The notes under the pieces are model-generated. The model made no database searches and was not told the origin of the DNA. It saw only the letters and a program-made list of their open reading frames with translations. A program made the translations under genes and the position numbers. This document shows positions 17,104 to 27,343 of a stretch of 64,000 nucleotides of DNA, one piece after another (position 1 is the first letter of the stretch; each line of letters begins with the position of its first letter). Source of the DNA: Corynebacterium faecale (GTDB lineage: Bacteria; Actinomycetota; Actinomycetes; Mycobacteriales; Mycobacteriaceae); NCBI RefSeq assembly GCF_030408735.1, contig NZ_CP047204.1, positions 2,232,001-2,296,000 on the forward strand. The letters are read 5' to 3'.

Positions 17104-18399
17104 TTATGGGCGGGTCTGGCCTGTGCCCTGCAGGATCCACTTGGTGGAGGTCAGCTCCGGCAGTGCCATCGGGCCACGCGCGTGCAGCTTCTGGGTGGAG
17201 ATACCGATCTCCGCGCCCATGCCGTACTGCTCACCGTCGGTGAAGGCGGTGGAAGCATTGATCATCACTGCCGCGGCATCCACGCGGTCGGCGAAACGCT
17301 GCGCGGTGAAGACGTTGCTGGTGGCAATCGCCTCGGTGTGGTGGGTGCTGTACTTCTCGATGTGATCGATCGCAGCATCCACCCCATCCACAACTGCGAC
17401 AGCAATGTCGAAGGAGAGGTACTCAGAGTCCCAGTCGGTCTCGGTGGCTTCGATGACATCGGTGGCACCGAAGGCCTCAAGCTCAGCGACACGACCGTGG
17501 ATGGTCACGCCGGCCTCCTGGAGTGCCTGGACGATCTTGAGCTTGTCCGCATCAGGGAGCGCGGCATCAATGAGGGCGGTTTCCGTGGCATTGCAGACAC
17601 TGCACCGGCGGGTCTTGCCGTTGATGAGCATGGCGATGGCCGAATCCAGATCACCCTCGGCATCAATGTAGAAGTGGCAATTGCCGGTACCGGTTTCGAT
17701 GGTGGGCACGGTTGCCCCCATGACCACCGCGTTGATCAGACCTGCGCCACCACGGGGAATCACAACATCCACCAGACCACGGGCGGTGATGAGGTCCTGG
17801 ACCGAATCGCGGGTCTCACATGGCAGCAACTGAACCGTCTCGCGTGGCAGATCGAACCTGGCAACCACATCCTGCAGGATCCCGACGAGGACGGTATTGG
17901 AGTGCACCGCGGTGGAGGAACCACGGAGCAGGGCCACGTTGCCGGATTTCAGTGCCAGGCCGAAGGCATCCACGGTGACATTGGGGCGGGCCTCGTAGAC
18001 CATGCCCATCACTCCGAGCGGCACCCGGATCTGGCGCATCTGAATGCCATTTTCCATGACATGCCCACGCAACACCTCACCGACCGGATCGGTGAGGCCA
18101 GCGACCTGCCGCAGGCCATATGCGATACCTTCGATGCGGTCATTGTCCAGGGACAGGCGATCAATGAGGGATTCTTCCAGTCCGTTGGCACGACCGGAGG
18201 CGATATCTTCTTCGTTGGCTTTAATGATCTCTGCGGAGCGCTCAATGAGTGCCTCTGCTGCTGCGAGCAGGATCTGGTTCTTCACACCGGTGCCCAGCTG
18301 GGCGACCTCGGGGGCTACCTTCTTGGCGGCTGCAGCCTTGGCCAGTACTTCTTCTCGTTCATTTTCACGGATACGGGTATCTGAGTTCTGTGAAGTCAT
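17104..18399 (-). CDS. proA: Gamma-glutamyl phosphate reductase
   Basis: ProA reduces gamma-glutamyl phosphate with NADPH to glutamate semialdehyde in proline synthesis. The product of 431 residues has the aldehyde-dehydrogenase-like fold with [23 protein letters not shown], the IPRGGAGLI signature, and the catalytic Cys in [10 protein letters not shown]. The ATG at 18399 has GGAG five bases upstream; a TTG three codons earlier is also open. The partner kinase proB is 2.4 kb away (20826), separated by unrelated genes, a layout known in corynebacteria. Confidence 0.96.
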   Translation of the reverse strand: MTSQNSDTRIRENEREEVLAKAAAAKKVAPEVAQLGTGVKNQILLAAAEALIERSAEIIKANEEDIASGRANGLEESLIDRLSLDNDRIEGIAYGLRQVAGLTDPVGEVLRGHVMENGIQMRQIRVPLGVMGMVYEARPNVTVDAFGLALKSGNVALLRGSSTAVHSNTVLVGILQDVVARFDLPRETVQLLPCETRDSVQDLITARGLVDVVIPRGGAGLINAVVMGATVPTIETGTGNCHFYIDAEGDLDSAIAMLINGKTRRCSVCNATETALIDAALPDADKLKIVQALQEAGVTIHGRVAELEAFGATDVIEATETDWDSEYLSFDIAVAVVDGVDAAIDHIEKYSTHHTEAIATSNVFTAQRFADRVDAAAVMINASTAFTDGEQYGMGAEIGISTQKLHARGPMALPELTSTKWILQGTGQTRP

Positions 18400-18762
18400 A
18401 TTCTCCAACCATACAGACCTCGTAGGGAACCACCCCCAGGATCGCGTCCGGAATCACTCCACCCACGTGTGCCACATACCCGGGGGCGCGACAGACTCAG
18501 ACGCTGAAACCACCGCTGAGGGCCGGAAGGTTAAGGGGCGTCGATAAGCGTTGCCAGGCGGTTAACGCATCGCTGCGGTAGAGGAACCTCCGGGGTATGA
18601 AGCCCGCGGGCGCACCCGCATCCGGTTTCAACGCGCTCACAGTTGGATAACTACTTGTTATCGATCAACCACCTACCTTTCGTGTGGATTAGTCTGCAGG
18701 CACACCGCGTGCGCAGAGCACGCCACATACCGTGTGGATCCCCCACACGGGAGGAGGAAGAC
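18400..18762. promoter_or_regulatory. Intergenic region proA / lipoprotein with shared upstream element
   Basis: This gap lies between divergent genes. It contains one copy of the 11-mer GCTTATCGACG on the minus strand (18539-18549). It also contains TCACAGTTGGATAAC at 18637-18651 followed by TTAGTCTGC at 18689-18697; the same two blocks recur upstream of the small membrane gene at 19602. TAGTCT (18690-18695) fits a corynebacterial -10 element, so the first block may be an activator site. The lipoprotein ribosome site GAGGAGG is at 18751-18757. Confidence 0.55.
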
Positions 18763-19386
18763 ATGAACACCTTTCGTACCCTCGGAGTGATTCTGGCAGT
18801 CGGTGGCCTCGCCCTCGCCGGATGTACCTCGGATTCATCAGATGACACTGCCCCCGTTGAATCCGCCACCATGGTCACCGAGACCACTCCCACTGCCACC
18901 GCGGAACTCACCACCGACCCGATTGCCACGTCCCCCGGCATCTCCGGCGACCAGACCGACACCGCCCCCACGAACCCGGCCACCGCGGAACCCACCACCC
19001 CCGGACAGGCACCCGGCACACCTGCAACAACCAACAACGCCTCATCCACAGACATCCCGGGATGGGATGAGCTCCCACCGGACCCCGTGGGCAAGGACAC
19101 CACCATCGCCGGTGAGACAGCCACCATCTGCATCTACGGGGATGGCTGGGGAACCAACATCTGGGCGGGTAACGCCAACACCAGCTGTGAGTTCGTCAGC
19201 GAGGTGCATCAGGAGCTCATTGAGGGCCTCAACCCCACCATGGACAGTATTCGGCAGAATCTCCGACCAGAGATCACCGTGACCAGCCCCGTCACGGGAG
19301 AACCCTACAATCTGACCTGCGAGCAGCGCAGTGAGAGGCTCATGGCCTGTTCCGGTGGAAACGATGCGGTGGTGTACATCTACTGA
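18763..19386 (+). CDS. Thr/Pro-rich lipoprotein of unknown function
   Basis: The product of 207 residues has a lipoprotein signal peptide with lipobox L-A-G-C (Cys at about residue 21). About 90 residues of Thr/Pro/Ala-rich, probably extended linker follow, then a small globular domain of about 90 residues with four Cys (TICIYGDG, NTSCEFV, NLTCEQR, MACSGG), which could form two disulfides. I do not recognise the domain; the pattern of an extended stalk and a small disulfide domain suggests a cell-wall-spanning surface protein. GAGGAGG lies seven bases before the ATG. Confidence 0.75.
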   Translation: MNTFRTLGVILAVGGLALAGCTSDSSDDTAPVESATMVTETTPTATAELTTDPIATSPGISGDQTDTAPTNPATAEPTTPGQAPGTPATTNNASSTDIPGWDELPPDPVGKDTTIAGETATICIYGDGWGTNIWAGNANTSCEFVSEVHQELIEGLNPTMDSIRQNLRPEITVTSPVTGEPYNLTCEQRSERLMACSGGNDAVVYIY

Positions 19387-19401
19387 TCTCCGCAGCAAGG
19401 C

Positions 19402-19446
19402 CCCAGTGATCATTCCCATGACCACCCAGTGATCGCCCCAGTGATC
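19402..19446 (+). repeat. Three direct repeats CCCAGTGATC
   Basis: CCCAGTGATC occurs at 19402-19411, 19425-19434 and 19437-19446, i.e. with starts 23 and 12 bases apart, just after the lipoprotein stop codon and about 40 bases before the shared upstream element of the next gene. A related CCAGTGATCA is inside that gene at about 19684. The phasing could suit a repressor or activator, but this is not proven. Confidence 0.5.
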
Positions 19447-19483
19447 ATCCCGGTGCCTTCATCTCTCCTGCATCGCAGTCTGT

Positions 19484-19533
19484 TCACAGTTGGATAACAT
19501 CAAACCAGTCGGGGGATCGTTGGGTTAGTCTGC
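19484..19533 (+). promoter_or_regulatory. Second copy of the shared upstream element
   Basis: TCACAGTTGGATAAC (19484-19498) and TTAGTCTGC (19525-19533) repeat the two blocks found before the lipoprotein gene at 18637-18697. The spacing between block starts is 41 here and 52 there, a difference of 11 bases, close to one helix turn. TAGTCT (19526-19531) is the probable -10. Confidence 0.5.
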
Positions 19534-19601
19534 GGGGAAGAGATGAGACTGCATCTCCGCTCCGTCCCACCCACCCCGCACCTGCAGTGAAGGAGATGGA
19601 C

Positions 19602-19811
19602 TTGGCCACCATGCGTACCGGAATCACCCGCGCCATCATCGTCTTCATGGCGGTTGGTTTGTTGGTTCTCGCGCTGGTGTCGCCAGTGATCAGGCAGAGT
19701 CCCCCGGCGGAGCCCACGACCCCGGTTGTTCCCACCCGGGACGCTGATTATCAACCGGTCTCGTCCAACCTCAGCGCTGACCTCTTCCCCGCACCGCCCA
19801 GATCACCGTAA
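19602..19811 (+). CDS. Small single-pass membrane protein
   Basis: This short gene encodes about 69 residues: a brief basic start, one transmembrane helix (AIIVFMAVGLLVLALVSPV) and a Pro-rich extracytoplasmic tail. AGGAG at 19591-19595 points to the TTG at 19602 (six-base spacing) as the start; an ATG at 19611 would be too far away and the ATG at 19596 touches the ribosome site. The upstream two-block element is shared with the neighbouring lipoprotein, so they may be co-regulated. I do not recognise the family. Confidence 0.55.
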   Translation: MATMRTGITRAIIVFMAVGLLVLALVSPVIRQSPPAEPTTPVVPTRDADYQPVSSNLSADLFPAPPRSP

Positions 19812-19832
19812 CCAGCCCGGGGAAACATCCAC

Positions 19833-20744
19833 CTAGTACCCGGCGACCACGTCCACTTCGGTCTCCATCTGTTCGCCGGCCTCGAAGAGTTCAATGTTGC
19901 GCACGGTCAGCGGCCCCGTCAGGGAACGGATGCGCTCATAGGTATTCGCGGTGTGTGGGGTGATCACCACATCATCCAGGTCCCACAACGGGTGTCCGTC
20001 CGGGAGGGGTTCGGGATCAGTGACATCCAGTGCCGCACCCGCGATGGTGCCGTTCTGGATGGCCTCCACCAGGTCATCGGTGTTCACGAGCGGACCACGG
20101 CCCACATTGACCACCACGGCGGTGGGCTTCATCTTGCCCAGGGTCTCGCGGTTGACAATGCCCGTGGTGGCTTCGGTCAGCGGCATGAGCATGACAAAAT
20201 AATCAGCCTCGGACCACACATGATCTGCATCAGACATGGCGAAGGTTTCATCGGCTCCCTCGACGGGTCGGCCGGAGTTATTCACGGCGATGATGCGCAC
20301 ACCAAAGGGCTTCAATAATTCGATGAGACGCAGTCCGATGCCGCCAGCGCCCATGATGGCGACGGTTTTTTCGTCGTAAAGCCACTGCTTGGTGCGCTGC
20401 ACCTCGCCGCGCGCCCAGGTCTTGCGGCGTGCGGTGATGTTGTGGCGGTGCAGCTGTGCGAGCAGCAGCGCCACGGAGGATTCCGCCACGGTGTCCGCGT
20501 AGAGGCCACCGGCGTTCGCCCAACGTGCCTGATCGGTGACCACACCGCGGCGCACCAGCGCATCAATGCCAGCCATGGAGGCCTGCACGATCTTGATATT
20601 GTCGGGCAGCTCGGGGAACTCCGGCGCGGAACCGTTAAAGAACAGCAGGTCAGCGTCGTTCAGATCGGTCACCTGCTGGTGCCCGCCGGCCTCGATCGCG
20701 GCGGCGGTGTCCTCCCAGACATGGGGAATCATGACAAACTTCAT
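19833..20744 (-). CDS. D-2-hydroxyacid dehydrogenase (NAD-binding)
   Basis: The product of 303 residues belongs to the D-isomer-specific 2-hydroxyacid dehydrogenases, which reduce 2-oxoacids to D-hydroxyacids. The Rossmann motif is GAGGIG (about residue 132). The catalytic Arg is in VVNVGRG, the Glu in TDPEPLP and the His in ITPHTAN, so the triad is complete. The N-terminal substrate domain is short, as in the glyoxylate/hydroxypyruvate reductase-like branch. Substrate is not clear. It lies downstream of proB on the same strand, with an 81-base gap that contains a copy of the 11-mer (20792-20802). Confidence 0.87.
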   Translation of the reverse strand: MKFVMIPHVWEDTAAAIEAGGHQQVTDLNDADLLFFNGSAPEFPELPDNIKIVQASMAGIDALVRRGVVTDQARWANAGGLYADTVAESSVALLLAQLHRHNITARRKTWARGEVQRTKQWLYDEKTVAIMGAGGIGLRLIELLKPFGVRIIAVNNSGRPVEGADETFAMSDADHVWSEADYFVMLMPLTEATTGIVNRETLGKMKPTAVVVNVGRGPLVNTDDLVEAIQNGTIAGAALDVTDPEPLPDGHPLWDLDDVVITPHTANTYERIRSLTGPLTVRNIELFEAGEQMETEVDVVAGY

Positions 20745-20825
20745 AATGGTTACTCCTTAGGTTGCGGTATGCACCAAGGTAGCCAAAAAATGCTTATCGA
20801 CGAAAAGCCCCACCACCCTCAGCAC

Positions 20826-21935
20826 TTACGCCCGGCTGGCGTAATTCGAGAGGTAGTCCGCGTGCACCACAGGCCGCTGTAGATCATCAGGGAGTTCCTG
20901 GGTCTGCATTCCCAGCATGGGCAGAAGGGTTTCCGCGTCATAGCTGACCTCACCACGACCGACGATCTGCCCACTGGGCCCGAGGATCTCCACGATTTCC
21001 CCGGCGCGGAAATCACCAACGATCTCGGTGATGCCGACCGCCAGGAGCGACTTTCCACCGGAGGTGACGGCCTCCATAGCGCCCTGATCCAGGCGGATCT
21101 TTCCGGCAGTATCAGCGGCGTAGAGGGCCCAGAATTTCCACGCGGACAGGCGGTTTTCCTTGGGGTGGAACACGGTGCCCACCTGGGCATGCTCCAGTGC
21201 AGGGCCAATGTTGGCAGCCGAGGTCAGCAGCACCGGCACACCACTGCGGGAGGCCAGACGCGCCGCGGACACCTTGGAACCCATGCCACCGGTGCCGACC
21301 TTTCCACCGTCACCGGCGATCACACCTTTAAGATCCCTGCCGTCACGCACCTCGGAGATGAACCGCGCACCGGGGTCAGTCGGGTTGCGGTCGAAGAGTC
21401 CGTCCACGTCACTGAGCAACACCAGGGCATCCGCGCTGACCAGGTGGGCGACGATGGCCGCCAGACGGTCATTGTCACCGAAATTCACACCGGTGGTGGC
21501 CACGGTGTCATTCTCATTCACAATCGGGATGACACCCAGCATGCGCAGACGATCAATGGTCCGCTGTGCATTGCGCGCCCGGTCACGCTGCCCCGCATCA
21601 CCCGCGGTGAGCAGCACCTGCCCCACGGGGCGGCCATAACGAGCAAAGGAGCGTCCCCACTGGTGCATGAGGTGGACCTGGCCCACAGCCGCTGCCGCCT
21701 GCTTGGTGGACAGATCTGTTGGGCGGGTGGTCAACCCCAGTGGTGCCATACCCGCGGCCACGGAACCGGAGGACACCACGATCAGATCGGAGTCAGCTTC
21801 CATGCGGGCCTGCAGGGCATTGACGATGGTGTTGATGCGGTTCGGATCAACGGTGTGGCCATCTTCATCACTGGTGAGCGATGAGGAACCGATCTTCACC
21901 ACCACTCGCTTGGCATTGGCGATTCGCTCACGCAT
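20826..21935 (-). CDS. proB: Glutamate 5-kinase
   Basis: ProB phosphorylates glutamate with ATP in the first step of proline synthesis. From the ATG at 21935 the protein is 369 residues, the usual corynebacterial length, and starts [20 protein letters not shown]. The amino acid kinase domain shows [20 protein letters not shown] and [11 protein letters not shown] with the [12 protein letters not shown] segment; a PUA domain follows from about residue 280. The same frame stays open with an ATG at 22151, which would add 72 residues rich in Pro, Ser and Glu; neither start has a strong ribosome site. I prefer the family-length start. Confidence 0.93.
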   Translation of the reverse strand: MRERIANAKRVVVKIGSSSLTSDEDGHTVDPNRINTIVNALQARMEADSDLIVVSSGSVAAGMAPLGLTTRPTDLSTKQAAAAVGQVHLMHQWGRSFARYGRPVGQVLLTAGDAGQRDRARNAQRTIDRLRMLGVIPIVNENDTVATTGVNFGDNDRLAAIVAHLVSADALVLLSDVDGLFDRNPTDPGARFISEVRDGRDLKGVIAGDGGKVGTGGMGSKVSAARLASRSGVPVLLTSAANIGPALEHAQVGTVFHPKENRLSAWKFWALYAADTAGKIRLDQGAMEAVTSGGKSLLAVGITEIVGDFRAGEIVEILGPSGQIVGRGEVSYDAETLLPMLGMQTQELPDDLQRPVVHADYLSNYASRA

Positions 21936-22616
21936 GTCGGACTCATGGCCGAATGCTGCGCTCTCCTCCGTACCCGGTGACGGTGCCGGGAAGCTGGCAC
22001 CGATACTGTCCTCCTGTCGGTAAGGGGTGACAGGGAGTCCCGTGACCGTACCCACCGGGGTGGGCGTGGGGAGTTCATCACGCAACCGGACGGAATCTGG
22101 AATATCGGAAGGCTCGTCGGCCTCGGACTGAGAAGGGGTCAGTTGATTCATAGCAATCCCATCGTATACACCGATATGCTTTGGTTGACAGTATTATCCC
22201 ACGCGCAGGCGGATTGACCACGGTTTTTATTCCATGGCCCTAAGTGGGTGTGTGGGGCGCGGAGTACCGACTGTGAGCAGCGGTTTCATGGGGTCGCGAG
22301 GGTTGTCTTTGAGGGGAAGTGCCGGAAGGAGCCAACGAGCGGGCAGCTGGGGTGTCTCTAGATTTAAGAATCGATGCATAACCCCTGCGCCGCACCATGT
22401 GGGCCTGGCGAAAAAGCAAAACTGGAGTTCTGTCTCCGCCTGTTTCCCGCGGCCTGCGGAAATGTCATGGCAGTTGTAACAGAACTCCAGTTTTCTACCC
22501 TCTACCGGGTGGGGCGCTGCCCCTCACTCCCGTCCCCGTGGCGGTCAACAGATGAGTGTCAACCGATCAGTGTCAACGTCCGGGATCCAGACATGGGACG
22601 GGCAGGTTGGGAGTAA
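21936..22616. other. proB upstream region and proB-obg gap
   Basis: 21936-22151 is open in the proB frame and may encode a 72-residue N-terminal extension. 22152-22616 has no credible gene; short open frames here lack ribosome sites and composition. The main structure is the nested inverted repeat at 22418-22494. A proB promoter probably lies between about 22150 and 22230, which is relatively AT-rich. Confidence 0.4.
22418..22494. repeat. Nested inverted repeat between obg and proB
   Basis: AAAACTGGAGTTCTGT (22418-22433) is perfectly complementary to ACAGAACTCCAGTTTT (22479-22494), a 16-base stem. Inside the 45-base loop, TTTCCCGC/GCGGAAA forms a second stem with one bulged C. On the plus strand the element ends in TTTTC; on the minus strand also in TTTTGC. 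It could be a two-way terminator ending obg transcripts, a structured small RNA, or a short mobile repeat. Confidence 0.7.
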
Positions 22617-24125
22617 CTAGCCTTCCCAACGCTCGCGGGAAGCCTCTTCGCCATCGCCATAATCAAATTCATCGATGAGGCCACGACGCACCTGGGAGGC
22701 ACGCTTACGTTCGGAAGCAGAGATGCGGTCGGTCTGCTCCAGGCGCATATCCGTACCACGCGGGGAAGCACCGAGATCCACAGCGGAGGTCATCGGCTCC
22801 CATTCGAAGGTGACGCCACCGATGGTGACCTCGGAACCGGTCTGGGCGCCGGCCTTGCGGAGCTTGTCCTCCACACCCAGCTTGGCCAGACGGTCAGCGA
22901 GGTACCCCACGGCTTCATCGTTGTCGAAATCGGTCTGCAGGATCCAACGTTCCGGCTTCTCACCAACAACCAGGAAGCCACCGGGGTTCTCCGGGTCCTT
23001 CTTGATCTCGAACTCAGCGCGACGACGACGGCCATCCACCGGCTTCGGCGTGATGATCACGCTCTCCGCCAGCTTCTCCTTCGGACGCTTCTTACGGGCC
23101 TGCTGGACAATTTCAAGCAGCTTATAGCGCAGTGGGTCCAAGCCCTTCTGAGCGACCGCGGAAATGATGAACACCGGCCAGCCGAACTGTTCCTCAATAT
23201 CCTTCTTCAGAAACTCCGCGAGTTCCTCCGCCTCAGGCACATCAGCCTTGTTCAGAGCCACCACGCGGGGACGTTCACTCAGATCGCCCAGTCCGGTGTC
23301 CTCATCCAGGGCGGACTGGTAGGCGGACAGTTCCGCCTCGAGTGCCTCGATGTCAGAGATGGGGTCACGGCCGGGATCCATGGAGGCGGTGTCCACCACA
23401 TGTACCAGCACGGAGGTGCGTTCGATGTGGCGCAGGAACTCCAGTCCCAGGCCCTTGCCCTCGGATGCGCCCGGGATCAGACCCGGCACATCAGCCATGA
23501 CGAAGGTTTCATGTCCCACGTTGACCACGCCCAGGTTCGGCTGAAGCGTGGTGAAGGGGTAGTCACCGATCTTCGGCTTGGCTGCGGACATCACTGAGAT
23601 CAGGGAGGACTTGCCGGCCGATGGGAAACCCACCAGTCCGACATCAGCCATGGACTTCAGTTCCAGGATGAGATCATGCTGCTCACCCGGCTCACCGTTG
23701 AGTGCGAAACCGGGGGCCTTGCGGGCACGGGAGGCCAGGGCTGCGTTACCCAGACCACCCTGGCCACCTGCTGCGGCAACAAACTTCATGCCCACGGTGG
23801 TCAGGTCTGCGAGGGTTTCGCCCTTGGCATCCAGCACGACGGTGCCGGCCGGCACCTTGAGGGTGAGGTTCTCTCCGCGGGCACCATGACGGTCAGCACC
23901 TGCACCGTTGGTTCCACGTGGAGCCTTCACGTGCGGGTGGTAGTGGAAGTCCAGCAGGGTGTGCACCTGGGGGCTCACCTCGAGGATGATGTCACCACCA
24001 TGTCCACCGTTGCCACCGTTGGGGCCGCCGAGGGGTTTGAATTTTTCACGGTGCACCGAGACACAGCCGTCGCCTCCGTCGCCAGCGGCGAGATGAAGAA
24101 CAACGCGGTCAATAAAGCGGTTCAT
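22617..24125 (-). CDS. obg: GTPase Obg (ObgE/CgtA)
   Basis: Obg is an essential GTPase for late 50S assembly and stress control. The protein of 502 residues has three parts: the Gly-rich Obg fold ([17 protein letters not shown] and following glycine repeats, about 1-158), the GTPase domain with [23 protein letters not shown] and SAV motifs (about 160-340), and an actinobacterial C-terminal domain (OCT type) ending in an acidic tail. The ATG at 24125 gives the standard MNRFIDRV start; the open frame to 24215 lacks support. It probably follows rpmA in other genomes; here several genes intervene. Confidence 0.95.
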   Translation of the reverse strand: MNRFIDRVVLHLAAGDGGDGCVSVHREKFKPLGGPNGGNGGHGGDIILEVSPQVHTLLDFHYHPHVKAPRGTNGAGADRHGARGENLTLKVPAGTVVLDAKGETLADLTTVGMKFVAAAGGQGGLGNAALASRARKAPGFALNGEPGEQHDLILELKSMADVGLVGFPSAGKSSLISVMSAAKPKIGDYPFTTLQPNLGVVNVGHETFVMADVPGLIPGASEGKGLGLEFLRHIERTSVLVHVVDTASMDPGRDPISDIEALEAELSAYQSALDEDTGLGDLSERPRVVALNKADVPEAEELAEFLKKDIEEQFGWPVFIISAVAQKGLDPLRYKLLEIVQQARKKRPKEKLAESVIITPKPVDGRRRRAEFEIKKDPENPGGFLVVGEKPERWILQTDFDNDEAVGYLADRLAKLGVEDKLRKAGAQTGSEVTIGGVTFEWEPMTSAVDLGASPRGTDMRLEQTDRISASERKRASQVRRGLIDEFDYGDGEEASRERWEG

Positions 24126-24331
24126 AAATTCGGTGTCACTCCTGATCAAAGGTAATTCTGGCGCCTGTACTGACTGCGCCTTAAGGTTCTTCGATCCTAC
24201 CAGTGCCAATACCACAATTGACAGCTGCGGATGTGATCCTGACCAAACTTATTTTGCTGGTGCTTCCCAGAAGGGCAGAATGACAGAGGATTAATTTCAT
24301 ATCGAGGACGAAGGGACACTCCCGAACCGCC

Positions 24332-26266
24332 GTGACCACTCAAACAGTAACCCGGAATGTACATCCGGTCGATCAGGTGCCACCCGCACCTAAAATGGCA
24401 GCTCTGGGCCTGCAGCACGTGCTGGCGTTCTATGCCGGTGCGGTCATCGTGCCGCTGCTCATTGCACAGTCGCTCAACCTGGACGCGGCCACCACCATTC
24501 ACCTCATCAACGCTGATCTGCTCACCTGCGGTATCGCAACGCTGATCCAGTCCATCGGCATCGGCAAGCACATCGGTGTCCGCCTCCCGATCGTCCAGGG
24601 CGTGACCACCACCGCGGTCGCCCCCATCATTGCGATCGGCCTCGGTGTCACCGACGGTGAAGGTGGTGTGGCCTCCCTGCCCGCCATCTACGGCGCCGTC
24701 ATCGTGGCTGGTTTGTTCACCTTCTTCGCAGCACCCATCTTCACCCGCTTCCTGCGCTTCTTCCCACCGGTAGTCACCGGCTCGGTGTTGCTGGTCATGG
24801 GTACATCCCTGCTGTCGGTATCAGCCAATGACTTCGTCAACTACGCCGATGGCGTCCCCGCGCCCCGTGACCTCGCCTATGGCTTCGGCACCCTGTTCAT
24901 CATCATCCTCGCGCAGCGTTTCCTCCGCGGGTTCCTGGGTACCCTGGCTGTGCTGCTCGGCCTTGTGGTCGGCACGGGTACGGCCTTGTTGCTTGGCGAC
25001 GCCAACCTCGACGAGGTCGGCAACGCCGATGCCTTCGGAATCACCACCCCCTTCTACTTCGGTCTGCCTGAATTCAACGTGGTGGCGATCTTCTCCATGA
25101 TCATCGTCATGATCATCACCATGGTGGAAACCACCGGCGATGTCTTCGCCACCGGTGAAATCGTGCGCAAGCGAACCCGCCGCTACGACATCACCCGCGC
25201 CCTGCGTGCCGATGGCCTCTCCACCTTCATCGGCGGCATCATGAACTCCTTCCCGTATACCTGCTTCGCGCAGAACGTCGGTCTGGTCCGTATCACCGGT
25301 GTGAAGTCCCGTTGGGTCGCCGCCTCCGCTGCGGTGTTCATGATCATCCTGGGTGTCCTGCCCAAGGCCGGTGCCATCGTGGCCTCCATTCCCTCCCCTG
25401 TCCTCGGCGGTGCGTCCCTGGCACTATTCGCCAATGTGGCCTGGGTGGGTCTGCAGACCATCGCCAAGTCCGACCTGCGTGACAGCCGCAACGCCGTCAT
25501 CGTGACCTCTGCCCTGGGCCTGGCCATGCTGGTCACCTTCCGCCCCGACATCGCCCAGGCCTTCCCTGAATGGGCACGGATCTTTGTCTCCTCAGGCATG
25601 TCCGTCGGTGCGATCACCGCGATCATCCTCAACCTGTTGTTCTTCCACATCGGCCGCCAGTCAGGGACCAATGTGGCCACCTCCGGTTCCGGAAAGAAAC
25701 TGACGCTGGACCAGGTCAACGGCATGGAACAGGACCAGTTCGTGGATACCCTCTCCCCACTGTTCAACAGCAAGACCTGGCCCCTGGAGATCGCGTGGGA
25801 GTCCCGCCCGTTCTCCAATGTCACCGAACTGCGTGAAGCCATCCAGATCGCTGTTCTCACCGCACCGATCCAGGCCCGTGAAGATCTGATCCACGACTAT
25901 CCCGACATGGCCCAGCTCCTGCTCGCCGACCAGGACGAGGCCGCCCTGATCTCCCAGGACCGTGGTTCCATCGGTCTGGAGGAACTCGATGACGTGGACC
26001 GCGAGAAGCTCACCACCGTGACTAACCAGTACCGCGAACGCTTCTCCATGCCGTATGTGGCCTATTTCGACACCACCGACACCGTCGATGATGTGATCGC
26101 CGAAGGTCTGCGTCGCCTGGATAACTCCGATGAGCAGGAACACCGCCAATCACTCAGCGAGATCATCGAGATCGCCAACGACCGTTTCGATATCGTCCTC
26201 GAAGACGCCAACCCTGCCCGCACCGCCTTCGACCGGAAGTTCACCGACACCGATTTCATGAGCTAA
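24332..26266 (+). CDS. NCS2 nucleobase permease fused to an OHCU-decarboxylase-like domain
   Basis: The protein has 644 residues in two parts. Residues 20-445 form a nucleobase:cation symporter-2 (xanthine/urate/uracil type) with LGLQHVLAFYAG in the first helix, the Glu of the VETTGD motif (Glu266) and QNVGLVRITGV at about 314. From about residue 457 (LTLDQVNGM) to the end, the sequence resembles 2-oxo-4-hydroxy-4-carboxy-5-ureidoimidazoline (OHCU) decarboxylase, which follows urate oxidation: a WESRPFSNV segment, a YPDM motif and NQYRERFSMPYV. The usual catalytic His of the HPDL motif is Tyr523 here, and the Ser-x-x-Glu-Gln motif is not conserved, so decarboxylase activity is doubtful. Start is GTG at 24332. 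No other urate gene is nearby. Confidence 0.85.
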   Translation: MTTQTVTRNVHPVDQVPPAPKMAALGLQHVLAFYAGAVIVPLLIAQSLNLDAATTIHLINADLLTCGIATLIQSIGIGKHIGVRLPIVQGVTTTAVAPIIAIGLGVTDGEGGVASLPAIYGAVIVAGLFTFFAAPIFTRFLRFFPPVVTGSVLLVMGTSLLSVSANDFVNYADGVPAPRDLAYGFGTLFIIILAQRFLRGFLGTLAVLLGLVVGTGTALLLGDANLDEVGNADAFGITTPFYFGLPEFNVVAIFSMIIVMIITMVETTGDVFATGEIVRKRTRRYDITRALRADGLSTFIGGIMNSFPYTCFAQNVGLVRITGVKSRWVAASAAVFMIILGVLPKAGAIVASIPSPVLGGASLALFANVAWVGLQTIAKSDLRDSRNAVIVTSALGLAMLVTFRPDIAQAFPEWARIFVSSGMSVGAITAIILNLLFFHIGRQSGTNVATSGSGKKLTLDQVNGMEQDQFVDTLSPLFNSKTWPLEIAWESRPFSNVTELREAIQIAVLTAPIQAREDLIHDYPDMAQLLLADQDEAALISQDRGSIGLEELDDVDREKLTTVTNQYRERFSMPYVAYFDTTDTVDDVIAEGLRRLDNSDEQEHRQSLSEIIEIANDRFDIVLEDANPARTAFDRKFTDTDFMS

Positions 26267-26271
26267 ACCCC

Positions 26272-26308
26272 AAAAAGGGCAGATTCCTTTCGGAATCTGC
26301 CCTTTTTT
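26272..26308. terminator. Bidirectional terminator
   Basis: A perfect 16-base stem, AAAAAGGGCAGATTCC (26272-26287) with GGAATCTGCCCTTTTT (26292-26307), has a four-base TTTC loop and a T-run on both strands. It ends the permease transcript and, from the other side, the aldo/keto reductase transcript. Confidence 0.93.
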
Positions 26309-26314
26309 CATGCG

Positions 26315-27328
<1,014 letters not shown>

Positions 27329-27343
27329 CTATGCTTGGAAACC

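Noticed and set aside
17038..18384. A 448-codon plus-strand open frame opposite proA
   Set aside because: It mirrors proA completely; proA has every family motif and a ribosome site, while the antisense product is rich in His, Gly and Asp with no recognisable pattern.
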